A stretch of 36,891 bases of DNA from Desulfosporosinus cupriresistens (GTDB taxonomy: Bacteria; Bacillota; Desulfitobacteriia; Desulfitobacteriales; Desulfitobacteriaceae): positions 1 through 36,891 of the forward strand of contig NZ_MASS01000003.1 in NCBI RefSeq assembly GCF_001707885.1. Direction: 5' to 3'. A model generated the notes under the pieces. It had not been told where the DNA came from, ran no database searches, and worked only from the letters and a program-made list of their open reading frames with translations. This document shows positions 1 to 8,471 of the stretch, one piece after another (position 1 is the stretch's first letter; the number at the start of each line of letters is the position of its first letter). The translations under genes and the position numbers were made by a program.

Positions 1-88
1 GTACCACAAGGGGTGGCTTCTTTATCGAACTTTATAATAAATTATGCTTTTTACTTGCTATCAACAGTGAAAAATGAAGTTCTTGTGT

Positions 89-487
89 CTATTTAGGAAG
101 ATTTAGTTGCCACGAAACTCCAAAGCGGTCATTTAGCCAACCGAACTTTTTGCTAAAACCATAATCATCTAGAGGCATAAGTGCTTGTCCGCTTTCATTG
201 AGTCTCTGATAAAGATTCCGAATTTCATCTTCAGTATTGCAAGTAACATAGATTGAGAACGATGGTGTAAAGGAGAACTCATGTTTTATATTACTGTCAA
301 TACACATAAATTCTTGTCCTTTTAAGGTAAAATTGGCTTGCATAATAGTCCCTTCGTCTCCACCTTCATTAGCACCATACCGAACTATGGTTGTAATTTC
401 TGAATCCTCAATCAGTGAAGTATAAAAATTCATTGCTTCTTCTGCCTTACCATCTTGAAACATTAAGAATGGTATTACTTTTTCCAT
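89..487 (-). CDS. VOC family protein (PhnB-like)
   Basis: Small vicinal-oxygen-chelate fold protein of the PhnB-like type (older annotations: 3-demethylubiquinone-9 3-methyltransferase-like). The N-terminus KVIPFLMFQDGKAEEAMNFY is the family opening (one strand, then the AxxFY helix). The C-terminus has the typical YGFSKKFGWLNDRFGVSWQL ending. Such proteins are around 130-150 aa and usually a single domain; the substrate is unknown. The reading frame opens 7 codons earlier, but the AAAGGAGT ribosome site lies inside those codons. I therefore place the start at the second Met, about 9 nt after it. It is followed at a distance by a GNAT gene on the same strand, not obviously co-transcribed. Family assignment is firm; function is not. 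Confidence 0.85.
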   Translation of the reverse strand: MEKVIPFLMFQDGKAEEAMNFYTSLIEDSEITTIVRYGANEGGDEGTIMQANFTLKGQEFMCIDSNIKHEFSFTPSFSIYVTCNTEDEIRNLYQRLNESGQALMPLDDYGFSKKFGWLNDRFGVSWQLNLPK

Positions 488-687
488 TTTGAATTTACTC
501 CTTTCCATATCTATAGTCTTATGTATAATTTAATTGTATTATAACATCCCTTGCGAGTCATATTCAGGGTTTAACTAGCCTTATGACACACCTAAATTAT
601 GTAATTTTAAGAAACTGTACAAATAGACATTTTGTTCGTTATATCCTACCAATGCGTCACAGTTTAAGAATATTTAATAAAAGTCCT

Positions 688-1182
688 TTATAATTTCTTC
701 TCAAGTAAATAAAATAATCCTTTTCTCCACTTTGCTTCTCCAGCCTTTTGATATCCAAGTGTTTGATACATTTTTGAGGCGTATGGATTTAGAGAAAACG
801 CATCTAATCTTATAGATTGAATTCCCTCTGTCTTCAATAGCTCCTCTATCTTAATCATAGTGTCTTTCCCGATTTTTTTATTTTGGTGGATTGGGTTAAC
901 ACACAGTCGATGTACTACGGCAAATTTGTCATTGTCATATCTCCAGTTGCCATTCTTATACTCTTCTTCACAGTCATTATTAATTACTAAAGCTGAAACG
1001 ATTCCACCATCTTTAATTCCAACATACATTTGTCCATTTAATACGTCTTGTTCGAGATTTATATTAGTCGGGTAAATGTCATCCCATTGGTTAATATTGT
1101 TGTCATTCATTACCTTAATGGCATTCCTAAACATTTCTATGATTATATTTAAATCCTCATGCTTTGCTTTTCTGATTTGCAA
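688..1182 (-). CDS. GNAT family N-acetyltransferase
   Basis: Acyl-CoA dependent N-acetyltransferase, acceptor unknown. It begins with the GNAT signature MQIRKAKHEDLNIIIEMF. It has the central beta4 strand VVHRLCVNP followed by IHQNKKIGKDTM, in the place of the Q/RxxGxG/A acetyl-CoA loop. It ends with the SLNPYASKMYQTLGYQKAGE segment that forms the last part of the fold. At 164 aa it is full length for a single-domain GNAT. The start is TTG, about 8 nt after GGGAG. The pyrophosphate loop is NKKIGK rather than the ideal QGxGxG, so CoA binding is likely but not textbook. Confidence 0.85.
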   Translation of the reverse strand: MQIRKAKHEDLNIIIEMFRNAIKVMNDNNINQWDDIYPTNINLEQDVLNGQMYVGIKDGGIVSALVINNDCEEEYKNGNWRYDNDKFAVVHRLCVNPIHQNKKIGKDTMIKIEELLKTEGIQSIRLDAFSLNPYASKMYQTLGYQKAGEAKWRKGLFYLLEKKL

Positions 1183-1274
1183 ACCGACACTCCCTTCTTA
1201 TATAAAAAATAAGCAACCTTTCCTAACGCTTACTATCAATGCATAACAATGCGAAGTAAATTAAGACCAACAAT

Positions 1275-1817
1275 TTAATTATATATTGGTCGCATTCCAA
1301 ACCCTTTTTGCTTGTTCAAATCATATACCCTGATAAAATACTTGTTCTTTTCAAGAGTATCGGTAAACTCTTTGCCACCATCAACCGTTATTAAATACTT
1401 GGTTGGTTGATTATTAGTAATCATGCCAAAAAATACGCCATAATCTTTCTCTGAATTAGTGCCTTTATTTGTAACCAATACCACAGGGGACCCTTGAAAG
1501 AATGTATCATATCTGTATTTATTATTTGGCAGACGTTTAAATGCTGCAAGTCCAGTAACTTGAGAAAAATTTGGGGTTGGCCGGTATGACAAAAGCAGCA
1601 AATGCAAATTGTCAACATTTTCTTCTAAATCAATAATAAAGTTTATTGGTTTACCCTGAAACCAGTATTGGTCAATACATTTTGTTAGTTCATCGTGCGT
1701 TAAGTCTTTGTTCGCAATGAATGCTTTACTATTAATGTATACGGAAAATCCGCAAGACCCAATTATCAGTAGAATACCAACTAATACTACTAGAAATTTT
1801 ACCTTATCTTTTGCCAT
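1275..1817 (-). CDS. membrane-anchored or lipoprotein of unknown function
   Basis: 180 aa from the ATG placed 6 nt after a strong AGGGGGG ribosome site; an upstream in-frame Met lies before that site and is unlikely to be used. Residues about 7-27 form a hydrophobic segment ending in IIGSC. This could be a lipobox (I-G-S-C) or simply a signal anchor. The rest is soluble, with no motif I recognise, and is predicted to face outside. No close operon partner. The short Met-to-stop frame inside it in another frame is a shadow. Real gene likely, function unknown. Confidence 0.6.
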   Translation of the reverse strand: MAKDKVKFLVVLVGILLIIGSCGFSVYINSKAFIANKDLTHDELTKCIDQYWFQGKPINFIIDLEENVDNLHLLLLSYRPTPNFSQVTGLAAFKRLPNNKYRYDTFFQGSPVVLVTNKGTNSEKDYGVFFGMITNNQPTKYLITVDGGKEFTDTLEKNKYFIRVYDLNKQKGFGMRPIYN

Positions 1818-1981
1818 TAACATCCCCCCTAATAACAAGCATCTAGTAACCATGTTATTACAACGATTTGAGTCATGATTTTATGAACAATTAGCAGTTT
1901 CAGAGTCAAGACAAAACCTAGTACCAATACGAATTAACTCTGACTACATGAACAGTCTACCATAATCGTCGATAAGTTTCT

Positions 1982-2152
1982 CTAATTATCTCCCACTTTA
2001 CTCCATGCCCTGAAGAACATTTGAGTTATAAAAGTTTTACAAAATACACTCGTCTGTAACCGTCTTCTAATCGGCGTTCCACTCATACTTACACATTCAA
2101 AAATGGCCTGTTCATGTTTCCTTTCAGCAAGTTGAATATCTACAATACTCAA
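1982..2152 (-). CDS. possible small protein, unrecognised
   Basis: Short frame of about 56 codons. An AAGGAGG site lies inside the first codons of the longest open frame, so if translated the start would be the TTG about 11 nt after it. The product begins LSIVDIQLAERKHEQAIF and is moderately basic, with no motif I know. The only ATG near the ribosome site is out of frame and gives two codons. It lies in a stretch with other gene debris and may itself be a remnant. Low confidence. Confidence 0.3.
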   Translation of the reverse strand: MSIVDIQLAERKHEQAIFECVSMSGTPIRRRLQTSVFCKTFITQMFFRAWSKVGDN

Positions 2153-2277
2153 CTCATTACACACCTCCTTAAAACTCATCTGACAAGCATGTCAATAATC
2201 ACATTTCTAAAAATAAACCTGAAGAATAGTCGTTAGTTTCCATGGCCGCCCATAAGAGTGTCAGTCCATGGCTCTGG

Positions 2278-2460
2278 CTAATGTGGTAATTCTTTTTTAC
2301 ATTTTATCATTATAAAGTTTACTGGAGGTTTATTTTTCATATTCTTATTTGGCTCATCAATTTCTGAAAACTCTACCAATCCATATTTCTCGAATTCTTG
2401 TTTTACTGAATCAGTATCATAAAAAAATATTTTTATACCTTTCATTATTTCGAAGCGGTC
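2278..2460 (-). pseudogene. 3' remnant of a class I SAM-dependent methyltransferase
   Basis: The minus-strand frame encodes a protein C-terminus only. It runs from DRFEIMKGIKIFFYD through a YGLVEFSEIDEP segment to NKPPVNFIMIKCKK and a stop. This resembles the end of small class I SAM methyltransferases, which close with a beta strand of the form KPPxxFIxxxCKK. No methyltransferase core (GxGxG loop) is upstream: at 2461 the sequence switches abruptly to an unrelated frame on the other strand, with a stop in this frame. An in-frame ATG at 2443-2445 has no good ribosome site. Homology is from memory of the family; truncation is seen directly. Confidence 0.55.
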
Positions 2461-3244
2461 GGGCTTGTTCTAATCATTCTCACTAGCATAGGAATTGGTG
2501 TTGTAAGCTATAGAGCAGGAAGTGCGGTTAAAAAGGATATTCTATCAGTAAGGGATGTTACGCGTACCGTCGAACAATCAGGTTTGACACTAACCTCAAA
2601 TTCAACGGTGAACCCAGCAGACTACAAAATGGGTCAGGTTGAACCCAACATTTATCAAGTCAAAGATTTCGACGGAATGCTATTTATCTATAATTTTGCC
2701 TCTATCGGAGACCGGAACACAATCTATGATCATTGGCAAGAAAACAACCGGAAAAACAGTAATGGTTCAAACTTAAATATGTTTTCGCCAAAGTGGCAAT
2801 ATAATTTGGCTTATGCCGCAAGAAATACAATCACAGTTGTTTGTTTAAGCCAGTTTCCCAACGAAGAGTATGCACAGAAAATTTCACCGAGACTAAAGAA
2901 CTTAGGTAAGGCGATTTTTTTCAACTTAAATGGAGGACAACAAACCGTATATTAAGGAGAAGGCGAGAATTGGAAAGGGAAAGTCATAATAAACTACTAT
3001 AATCACTTTTGGACAGATGATAAAGGAGTTCTCCAATATGATGGCTGGAATCATAGGCAACCCGTACTGGAGTTTAAAGGGGCCCCTGGTAATATTCAGG
3101 GTGATTTAAGTTATGAATTTAAGTCTTCCATTGACAAATTTGGTGGCATGGATTCTAATGGGTTTGATGCAAGGCGATTTACCGAAAGCGATACTGCTGC
3201 AAACTATGGCGGTGTAATAGTTTCATTACTTAAATGCTATTTAT
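2461..3244 (+). pseudogene. disrupted secreted/membrane protein gene (5' truncated, internal stop)
   Basis: One frame runs open from the junction at 2461 to a TAA at 2953-2955, then continues open in the same frame for about 96 more codons to the histidine kinase 3' end. The beginning (GLVLIILTSIGIGVVSY) is a membrane segment without a start codon; the only start-like codon is a TTG well inside. After the stop the frame still reads protein-like, with motifs NYYNHFWTDDKGVLQYDGW and FGGMDSNGFDARRF. This points to one former gene broken by a stop (probably from a Lys or Gln codon), with its 5' part lost at the junction and its 3' end possibly lost too. I do not recognise the family. Confidence 0.6.
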
Positions 3245-4642
3245 TTAGGTTTCGGCTTTATAATTCATCAATTGTGGTAATTCAACAGTAATATTTGTTC
3301 CTTCACCAATGTTGCTTTCAACAGCAATCTTACCTTTATGTGCATCAACTATCCATTTAACAATTGCTAATCCTAGTCCACTCCCCCCTGTTTCCTTCGC
3401 TCTAGCCTTATCTGTTCTGTAAAATCGATCGAAAATTCGGATAACCTCCTGGGACGGAATTCCTATACCAGTATCTTTTATATTAATATTTACAGAATTA
3501 TTATTGCTATATGCCAGCAATGTAATAGACCCATTTTCTGGCGTAAATTTAACACTGTTATCGATTAACGCTCGAAGCATCTGTTTAATCATTTTTCTAT
3601 CTGCCAATAATGAAATTTCCCCAACTGATGTATATTGAATCAAATGTTTTTGACTGATTAATTCACTTTCTTTGCCAACTTCATCGATTAACTCATTAAA
3701 GCTAAATTCGTGTATTTTGAGCTTTTGATTTCCGCTGTCCCCTTTAGCAAGAAATAGAAGCTTTTCAATCAATTCCATCATTCCTATTGATTCATTTTTA
3801 ATGGCATTAATTGACTCATGTAATACATCTGTATCTTCCTTACCCCAGCGATCTATCAAGCCTATATATCCTAGTATAACGGATATAGGGGTTCTAAGTT
3901 CATGAGAGGCATCTGACACAAATTGTTTTTGCTTTTCAAAAGATAAATGAAGTCTTTCAATCATTTCATTAAATGTCTTAGCAAGCCTTGACAACTCATC
4001 ATCAGTTTGGCTCACCTCTATCCTTCGATTCAGATCATGAACGCTTATACTTTGAGCCGCCCTTGTAATCCTATCAATTGGATAAAGCATCCTCCTGCTC
4101 ATTAGATAACCAGCAAATAGAGAAATCGCAATACCGACTAAGTCAGCACATGCCATAAGGACAAATAAAGCCTCTAGGAATACATATTCCTTATTCATGT
4201 TAACCACAACTTGCAGGTATGCTATGACCTTATCGCGATTTAAGATTTGTCTATTTGCAACCACTAGATGTAGTTTATCTATTTCTGTTTTTTTTACCGA
4301 ATTATCTGCTAAAATCTGTAATTTAGACCAGTTGAATTTGTTTAATGAATTTATCATAATTTTTTTAGAATTTACTATTCTAGCACTAATAGTTGAGTCT
4401 TGCTCTGCTGCAAATAATTCAGGATCATCCAGAGACATCTGCTCACCGGTAGAACCATTTATTCTTTCTATGATCGAGTTACTTGTATCCATTGCCTTAT
4501 TAATCGCCTGGTTGATAAGGTATAATCTTATGCCATAAAGCACTGAAGCACTCAACATCATCAGTACAAGTGAGAATATGGTTGCATAATAAATCGTTAG
4601 CTTCCAAGATATTTTTTGCGATTTAAATAACTTAATTTTCAT
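3245..4642 (-). CDS. sensor histidine kinase (OmpR-partner type)
   Basis: Membrane sensor kinase of 465 aa. TM1 is about residues 14-38, then an extracytoplasmic sensor loop of about 115 aa, then TM2 about 155-180 and a HAMP domain (PIDRITRAAQSI through about 233). The HisKA H-box is SDASHELRTP with His247 as phospho-acceptor. The HATPase has N-box DNSVKF (361-366), G1 DTGIGI (390-395), F-box and G2 GGSGLGL (419-425). All catalytic motifs are intact. The start is the ATG 6 nt after GGGAGG, not the upstream in-frame Met. The gene overlaps the response regulator by 11 bp and is translationally coupled to it. The signal sensed is unknown; the 11-bp repeats upstream of the neighbouring COG4705-like gene suggest its output. 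Confidence 0.95.
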   Translation of the reverse strand: MKIKLFKSQKISWKLTIYYATIFSLVLMMLSASVLYGIRLYLINQAINKAMDTSNSIIERINGSTGEQMSLDDPELFAAEQDSTISARIVNSKKIMINSLNKFNWSKLQILADNSVKKTEIDKLHLVVANRQILNRDKVIAYLQVVVNMNKEYVFLEALFVLMACADLVGIAISLFAGYLMSRRMLYPIDRITRAAQSISVHDLNRRIEVSQTDDELSRLAKTFNEMIERLHLSFEKQKQFVSDASHELRTPISVILGYIGLIDRWGKEDTDVLHESINAIKNESIGMMELIEKLLFLAKGDSGNQKLKIHEFSFNELIDEVGKESELISQKHLIQYTSVGEISLLADRKMIKQMLRALIDNSVKFTPENGSITLLAYSNNNSVNINIKDTGIGIPSQEVIRIFDRFYRTDKARAKETGGSGLGLAIVKWIVDAHKGKIAVESNIGEGTNITVELPQLMNYKAET

Positions 4643-5327
4643 TCCTTTCCTCCCGGATGATGTATCCAACGCCTCGAACAGTTAGGATCAACTTGTTTTC
4701 ATATGCCTCATCTAATTTGCTTCTTAAATACCTAATATAAACATCAACAATATTTGTATCTCCCACATAATCATAACCCCATACTTTTCCCAGTATCTGA
4801 TCCCGGGTAAGAACAATTCCTTTGTTCATCAGCAAATATTCCAACAAGTCGTACTCCTTCTTTGTCAGTTCAATTGCTTCTTTACCCCTAAATACCTGAT
4901 GCTTTAACAAATCCATCCTTAAATCGCCTGATATAAGAACCTTTGAATTATGAGCTAAGGGAATTCTTTTTCTAAGTGCAGCTCTTATCCGGGCGAAAAG
5001 TACTTCAATGACAAATGGTTTTGTAATATAGTCATCCGCTCCGATATCAAGTCCCATGACCATATCTGTTACTTCATCTCGTGCAGTAAGCATAATAATT
5101 GGCACCTCGGAAAACTGTCGTATTTTCCGACAGACTTCCAAGCCATCAATTTCAGGCAGCATAATATCAAGTAAAATCAAATCCGGAACATATTTTTCAA
5201 TCTTTCTTAATCCACCCCAGCCATCGTATGCAATATCCACGGCATAACCCTCATGCTTTAGCTCAAGCTCAAGAAATCTAGCTATCTGTTTTTCATCTTC
5301 TATAATCAATATCCTTTTAGGAAGCAT
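4632..5327 (-). CDS. OmpR/PhoB-family response regulator
   Basis: Receiver plus winged-helix DNA-binding regulator, 231 aa. Receiver residues: acidic pair E10/D11, phospho-acceptor D54 in LLDIMLP, T81 and K103 (KPF). The C-terminal OmpR-type winged helix has the usual LTKKEYDLLEYL, the DQILGKVWGY transactivation/recognition region and the closing VRGVGYIIR hairpin. An AGGAG lies about 10 nt before the ATG. It is the first gene of a two-gene operon with the kinase. Regulators of this family bind direct repeats about 10-11 bp apart; such an array lies upstream of the next gene, about 2 kb away. Confidence 0.96.
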   Translation of the reverse strand: MLPKRILIIEDEKQIARFLELELKHEGYAVDIAYDGWGGLRKIEKYVPDLILLDIMLPEIDGLEVCRKIRQFSEVPIIMLTARDEVTDMVMGLDIGADDYITKPFVIEVLFARIRAALRKRIPLAHNSKVLISGDLRMDLLKHQVFRGKEAIELTKKEYDLLEYLLMNKGIVLTRDQILGKVWGYDYVGDTNIVDVYIRYLRSKLDEAYENKLILTVRGVGYIIREERNEN

Positions 5328-5468
5328 ATTAATGTTACTCCTATCTGCCTCAATGTTTATCAGTCAATCCCACATAATCCAAAAGTCATCCATATATTGC
5401 ATGTTTAAGTCATTGTATAACTGCCATGTCTTTGGCGAGACTAATAATCGGTTTTTCAATACTATCAA

Positions 5469-5497
5469 GCCCCTAATGCCTATAAGGTATTAGGGGC
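5469..5497 (-). terminator. hairpin, likely terminator of the COG4705-like gene
   Basis: Inverted repeat GCCCCTAATGCC / GGTATTAGGGGC (one G-U pair) with a 5-nt loop, downstream of the minus-strand gene ending at 5767 and before the response regulator. There is no clear T-tract on either side, so termination strength is uncertain. The rest of the 5328-5766 gap is AT-rich; I see no gene in it. Confidence 0.45.
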
Positions 5498-5766
5498 AAA
5501 TAAACACATTAGATCTTTCCATTATTTAGAATATTATTTTATTAACATTCCTAATAGAATTTGCTCTAATCTCATTTACTTATAGTTTAAGCAATACTTT
5601 TATTTAGGCTTAGTTAAACTATCGTGTTGATTTTACCAAAGATAATTTAAATAGTAGGCGATACTAAGAGTCATGCTTCGAAAATCATTTCCTTTAAGCT
5701 ATCTTGAGTTTTCACTATATGCAGTAAACACAGTCGTATATAGATAAATGACCGTTTTTTTCTATA

Positions 5767-7338
5767 TTAATTTGCACCGTTTAAAATGTTGGTTGAGTTT
5801 TGAATAGCGGATTTGCACTCTCCAGAATTAGGGTTATTTGAGCGCACTGCCGACAATACGCTATCAATGGTTCCGTCAATTTGTATCCATGTTGAACTAT
5901 CGATCTTCCTCAATTTAGGTTCAGATGTATCCCAATCATTCTCCAATTCGTCAGCCTTCTTTTTTGCTGACGTAAAGTTTTTTAAATTCACGTAGTTTAG
6001 CATTTCATTTTCAATTGTAATAAAATCTGTTAATTGTCCTTTTAATTTTGTTGATGATGTTGTTTGTGGGTTTGATTGAGATGTTAATTTAGATGATGTT
6101 TGCAAAGAATTCGATGATGGTGCAACATTATTTGACTCGCTTAATACATTAAGAGAATTTTGAAGTACAGTTTTGCATTTATTGGCGTCAGGATTTTTTG
6201 AGCGCACTGCCGACAATACGCTATCAATGGTTCCGTCAATTTGTATCCATGTTGAACTATCGATCTTCCTCAATTTAGGTTCAGATGTATCCCAATCATG
6301 CTCTAATTCATCAGCTTTCGTTTTTGCCGAAGTAAAGTTATTTGAGCTTGCGTATTTTAGCATATCATTTTCAATTCTAATAAAATCTGTTAATTGACCT
6401 TTAAGTGTTGTTGGTGATGAATCTGTTTTGGACACAATATTATTATTGCACCAGACATATCCACCTATTCCAACAATTAAGAATGCAACCAATACTGTAA
6501 AGGTTTGTAATAAAACGTTTTTCTTACTTTCGCTTGTTTGCTTAGGTGATACTGTTTCAATTTCAATTTTGGGGCTCGTATCACATTTTGTAACAGCAAG
6601 AAAAATTATTATCGCTGAAATAGGTATAAGAAAGATCACGCTGGTAACTGTTGTACCAAAACCTAATCCACCATATTCTTTAGGTTGAGATAGAAAATCT
6701 CCTAGTGATGCTCCAAGTGGGCGGGTAAAAATATACGCAACCCAAAATGATAATACAGAATCAAGGTTAATCAATTTCCATGCTAAAAATGAACAAGCTA
6801 TTATGATAGCTACGAATATTCCTGTGTGAAGATAACCAAGGCCAAGTTGTTCTGAATACAAGTCGCCGACTGCTGTACCGAGAGCGAACGTGAAAAGAAT
6901 AGTAAGCCAATAGAAAGTTTCTCTTTTTCTTGTATAAATTGAGTGTACAGATAGTGTCTTTTCACTTAGATACCAAAAGAGAAAAGTTAATCCTAATAGC
7001 ACACTGAAAACTACTGTACTTAACTCAAGCGGTACCCCGATTCCGTCTGTCAGATTATCAGTAACTAACGTTCCGAATACGCTTATAAGGACTACTGTTA
7101 CCCAGTAAATTCCGGATACATATTTTGTTGTTTTAAATTGAAAATACAACATTATGACAAATGCTATTCCCATTATAATTGTAGTGAGGGTTAACCCCAA
7201 TCCAACGTTGACATTTAAGAAATCCGAAAATGTTTCACCTACAGTTGTACATAATACTTTGATTATCCAAAAGAAAATTGTTACTTCAGGAACTTTGCTT
7301 AGCATACTTTTTGTTTCATTTACTTTGATCGTTTCCAT
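5767..7338 (-). CDS. COG4705-like multi-TM protein with duplicated C-terminal helical domain
   Basis: 523 aa. The N-terminal about 255 aa resemble the uncharacterised COG4705 membrane proteins. Eight TM segments form four pairs, each pair carrying a related G-E/T-x-x-x-D motif (GETFSDFL at 34-41, then GTLVTDNL, GTAVGDLY, GASLGDFL). A ninth TM follows at about 276-296. Next come two copies of a soluble domain of about 90 aa (about 312-402 and 432-523), each holding DWDTSEPKLRKIDSSTW and IDGTIDSVLSAVRS, joined by a Ser/Thr/Gln linker. The acidic motifs inside the membrane suggest transport or metal handling, which is inference only. AAAGGAG lies 8 nt before the ATG. The two-component operon lies immediately downstream, and an 11-bp repeat array lies upstream. 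Confidence 0.8.
   Translation of the reverse strand: METIKVNETKSMLSKVPEVTIFFWIIKVLCTTVGETFSDFLNVNVGLGLTLTTIIMGIAFVIMLYFQFKTTKYVSGIYWVTVVLISVFGTLVTDNLTDGIGVPLELSTVVFSVLLGLTFLFWYLSEKTLSVHSIYTRKRETFYWLTILFTFALGTAVGDLYSEQLGLGYLHTGIFVAIIIACSFLAWKLINLDSVLSFWVAYIFTRPLGASLGDFLSQPKEYGGLGFGTTVTSVIFLIPISAIIIFLAVTKCDTSPKIEIETVSPKQTSESKKNVLLQTFTVLVAFLIVGIGGYVWCNNNIVSKTDSSPTTLKGQLTDFIRIENDMLKYASSNNFTSAKTKADELEHDWDTSEPKLRKIDSSTWIQIDGTIDSVLSAVRSKNPDANKCKTVLQNSLNVLSESNNVAPSSNSLQTSSKLTSQSNPQTTSSTKLKGQLTDFITIENEMLNYVNLKNFTSAKKKADELENDWDTSEPKLRKIDSSTWIQIDGTIDSVLSAVRSNNPNSGECKSAIQNSTNILNGAN
5837..5939. repeat. 103-bp perfect direct repeat, copy 1 (in COG4705-like gene)
   Basis: Identical base for base to 6197-6299, 360 bp away, in the same orientation and reading frame. 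The identity includes third codon positions, while flanking parts of the two domain copies have diverged. This indicates recent duplication or gene conversion of this segment. Confidence 0.95.
6197..6299. repeat. 103-bp perfect direct repeat, copy 2
   Basis: Second copy of the segment at 5837-5939. It encodes the core of the first C-terminal helical domain of the same protein. The first base after it differs (t in copy 1, g here), as do the bases just before the shared TTTG. Confidence 0.95.
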
Positions 7339-7389
7339 TTAGCATCTCCTTTTAAAAATTCTTTCCGAAAACAATAATATACATTTTGT

Positions 7390-7429
7390 CTTAGAACTTT
7401 ATTAGAATAAGATTAGAATAGGATTAGAA
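7390..7429 (-). promoter_or_regulatory. four direct repeats at 11-bp spacing, likely response-regulator site
   Basis: On the plus strand cTTAGAA (7390), ATTAGAA (7401), ATTAGAA (7412) and ATTAGAA (7423) recur at exactly 11 bp. On the gene's strand this is TTCTAAT x3 plus TTCTAAG. The last repeat lies just upstream of a TATATT/TATTAT -10-like sequence and about 50 bp before the start codon of the COG4705-like gene. This arrangement is typical of activation by OmpR/PhoB-family regulators, and such a regulator is encoded just downstream of that gene. Confidence 0.7.
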
Positions 7430-7524
7430 ATATTAATATAAACTATCTGAGCTAGTTAAGCATGTCACTTTCGTCACGCCTTAAAGATATTCCCACTCTT
7501 TAGGTGCGGAGACATCAATTTCAT

Positions 7525-7578
7525 AAAAAACCCAAGATGAAAATAACTAAGGCTTTCGCCTTAGCTATTTTCATCTTG
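7525..7578 (-). terminator. rho-independent terminator of the THEP1-like gene
   Basis: Long stem: CAAGATGAAAATA-x-CTAAGGC pairs with GCCTTAG-x-TATTTTCATCTTG (21-nt arms, one mismatch, 4-nt loop). On the minus strand it is followed by GGG and six T. It lies about 50 bp past the stop of the minus-strand NTPase gene. Confidence 0.85.
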
Positions 7579-7630
7579 ACAAATTTCAAAACGCTTTAGT
7601 TAATACCTTCCTGGGACATTATTTTAATAA

Positions 7631-8176
7631 TTAATCCTCCTTATAACACAATGCCCGAACTCTACTGAATGAATGAGCCAGCAGCCGCGGCAGCAGATCT
7701 CTGTTTTCCCGAGTTACCGTAAGCAGAGTCACCTTGGCGTGCTCTCTGATTTGGTCCGTCCAGCCGCTACTGGCTAGTTTGACGACACCGAGTATCGGCT
7801 TGGAGCCATCTAGGGCAGCTAAAATCTCCTGCTGAAATACCAGAGCCCTGCTCTCCAGGCTGCCGCATTCATCCATTAAAATCAGGGCTGAATTAGAATC
7901 AGCCCTGGCCGCGCGAATCAAATGGGCTCCATACCTGTCGAATCTTTCGCTCAAAACCTCCTGCTGCCGCCCTTCCCTAAAACGCACAACGGCCTTTTTT
8001 TCATTGTATGCCGGCGGCAGAGCTGCTGAATTCAGATAAAGCAGTCTATCCCCTTTGGCCCGATCGTGTCCAAAGTAAGTCCGGAAACCCTGAGGGGTTA
8101 TCTTTAATAAATCCAGAGTCTTGTTGATGACTGTGCTTTTGCCGATTTGGATTTCACCGGTCAGAAAGATATGCAC
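7631..8176 (-). CDS. nucleoside-triphosphatase, THEP1 family (NTPase_1)
   Basis: P-loop NTPase, 181 aa, close to the usual length of THEP1 proteins. The Walker A loop GEIQIGKST is at residues 7-15. Residues about 29-45 (PQGFRTYFGHDRAKGDR) correspond to the family's GF(R/Y)T segment. Walker B is ALILMDECGSLE. THEP1 enzymes hydrolyse NTPs in vitro; their cellular role is not settled. The start is GTG, 12 nt after AAGGGG; a nearer ATG is out of frame. It is divergent from an ABC importer with about 295 bp between the two start codons. Both are richer in GC than the flanks, suggesting they arrived as one block. A role in metal or cofactor handling with the importer is inference. Confidence 0.8.
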   Translation of the reverse strand: MHIFLTGEIQIGKSTVINKTLDLLKITPQGFRTYFGHDRAKGDRLLYLNSAALPPAYNEKKAVVRFREGRQQEVLSERFDRYGAHLIRAARADSNSALILMDECGSLESRALVFQQEILAALDGSKPILGVVKLASSGWTDQIREHAKVTLLTVTRENRDLLPRLLAHSFSRVRALCYKED

Positions 8177-8321
8177 TGCTCATAGAACCCCTTTTGGTTA
8201 TCTTTGTTTTTATTCTGTTATTTTATTTGGTATCTATAATTTATCCATTTATCAGCCTTTTGTCCAGTTTATTTATATTGGTTTTTATTTGCTTACTTAC
8301 ATTAGTGTTTGTTTATGTTCG

Positions 8322-8350
8322 TTGACAAAATGTTTCTCCCCTTGTATAAT
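8322..8350 (+). promoter_or_regulatory. perfect consensus sigmaA promoter of the ABC importer
   Basis: TTGACA at 8322-8327, exactly 17 nt, then TATAAT at 8345-8350, about 120 bp before the permease start. I see no clear Fur, DtxR or Mo-type palindrome in the AT-rich 8177-8471 region. A repressor might be expected to control so strong a promoter, but none is evident. Confidence 0.85.
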
Positions 8351-8471
8351 TTTTAACAAATCAGGAAATTACTTATTCTCTTGCCGGCTTTTTCCTCTCT
8401 CAAACCCTCTGCCTGCATCTTAATTTTTCCTGTACGTTTTGATGACAGTATCTTTAGAAGGCGGTAAGCAT

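Noticed and set aside
5813..6397. Two similar plus-strand frames starting MHSPELGLFERTAD and MHLLASGFFERTAD
   Set aside because: Antisense shadows of the duplicated domain in the minus-strand gene; no ribosome sites.
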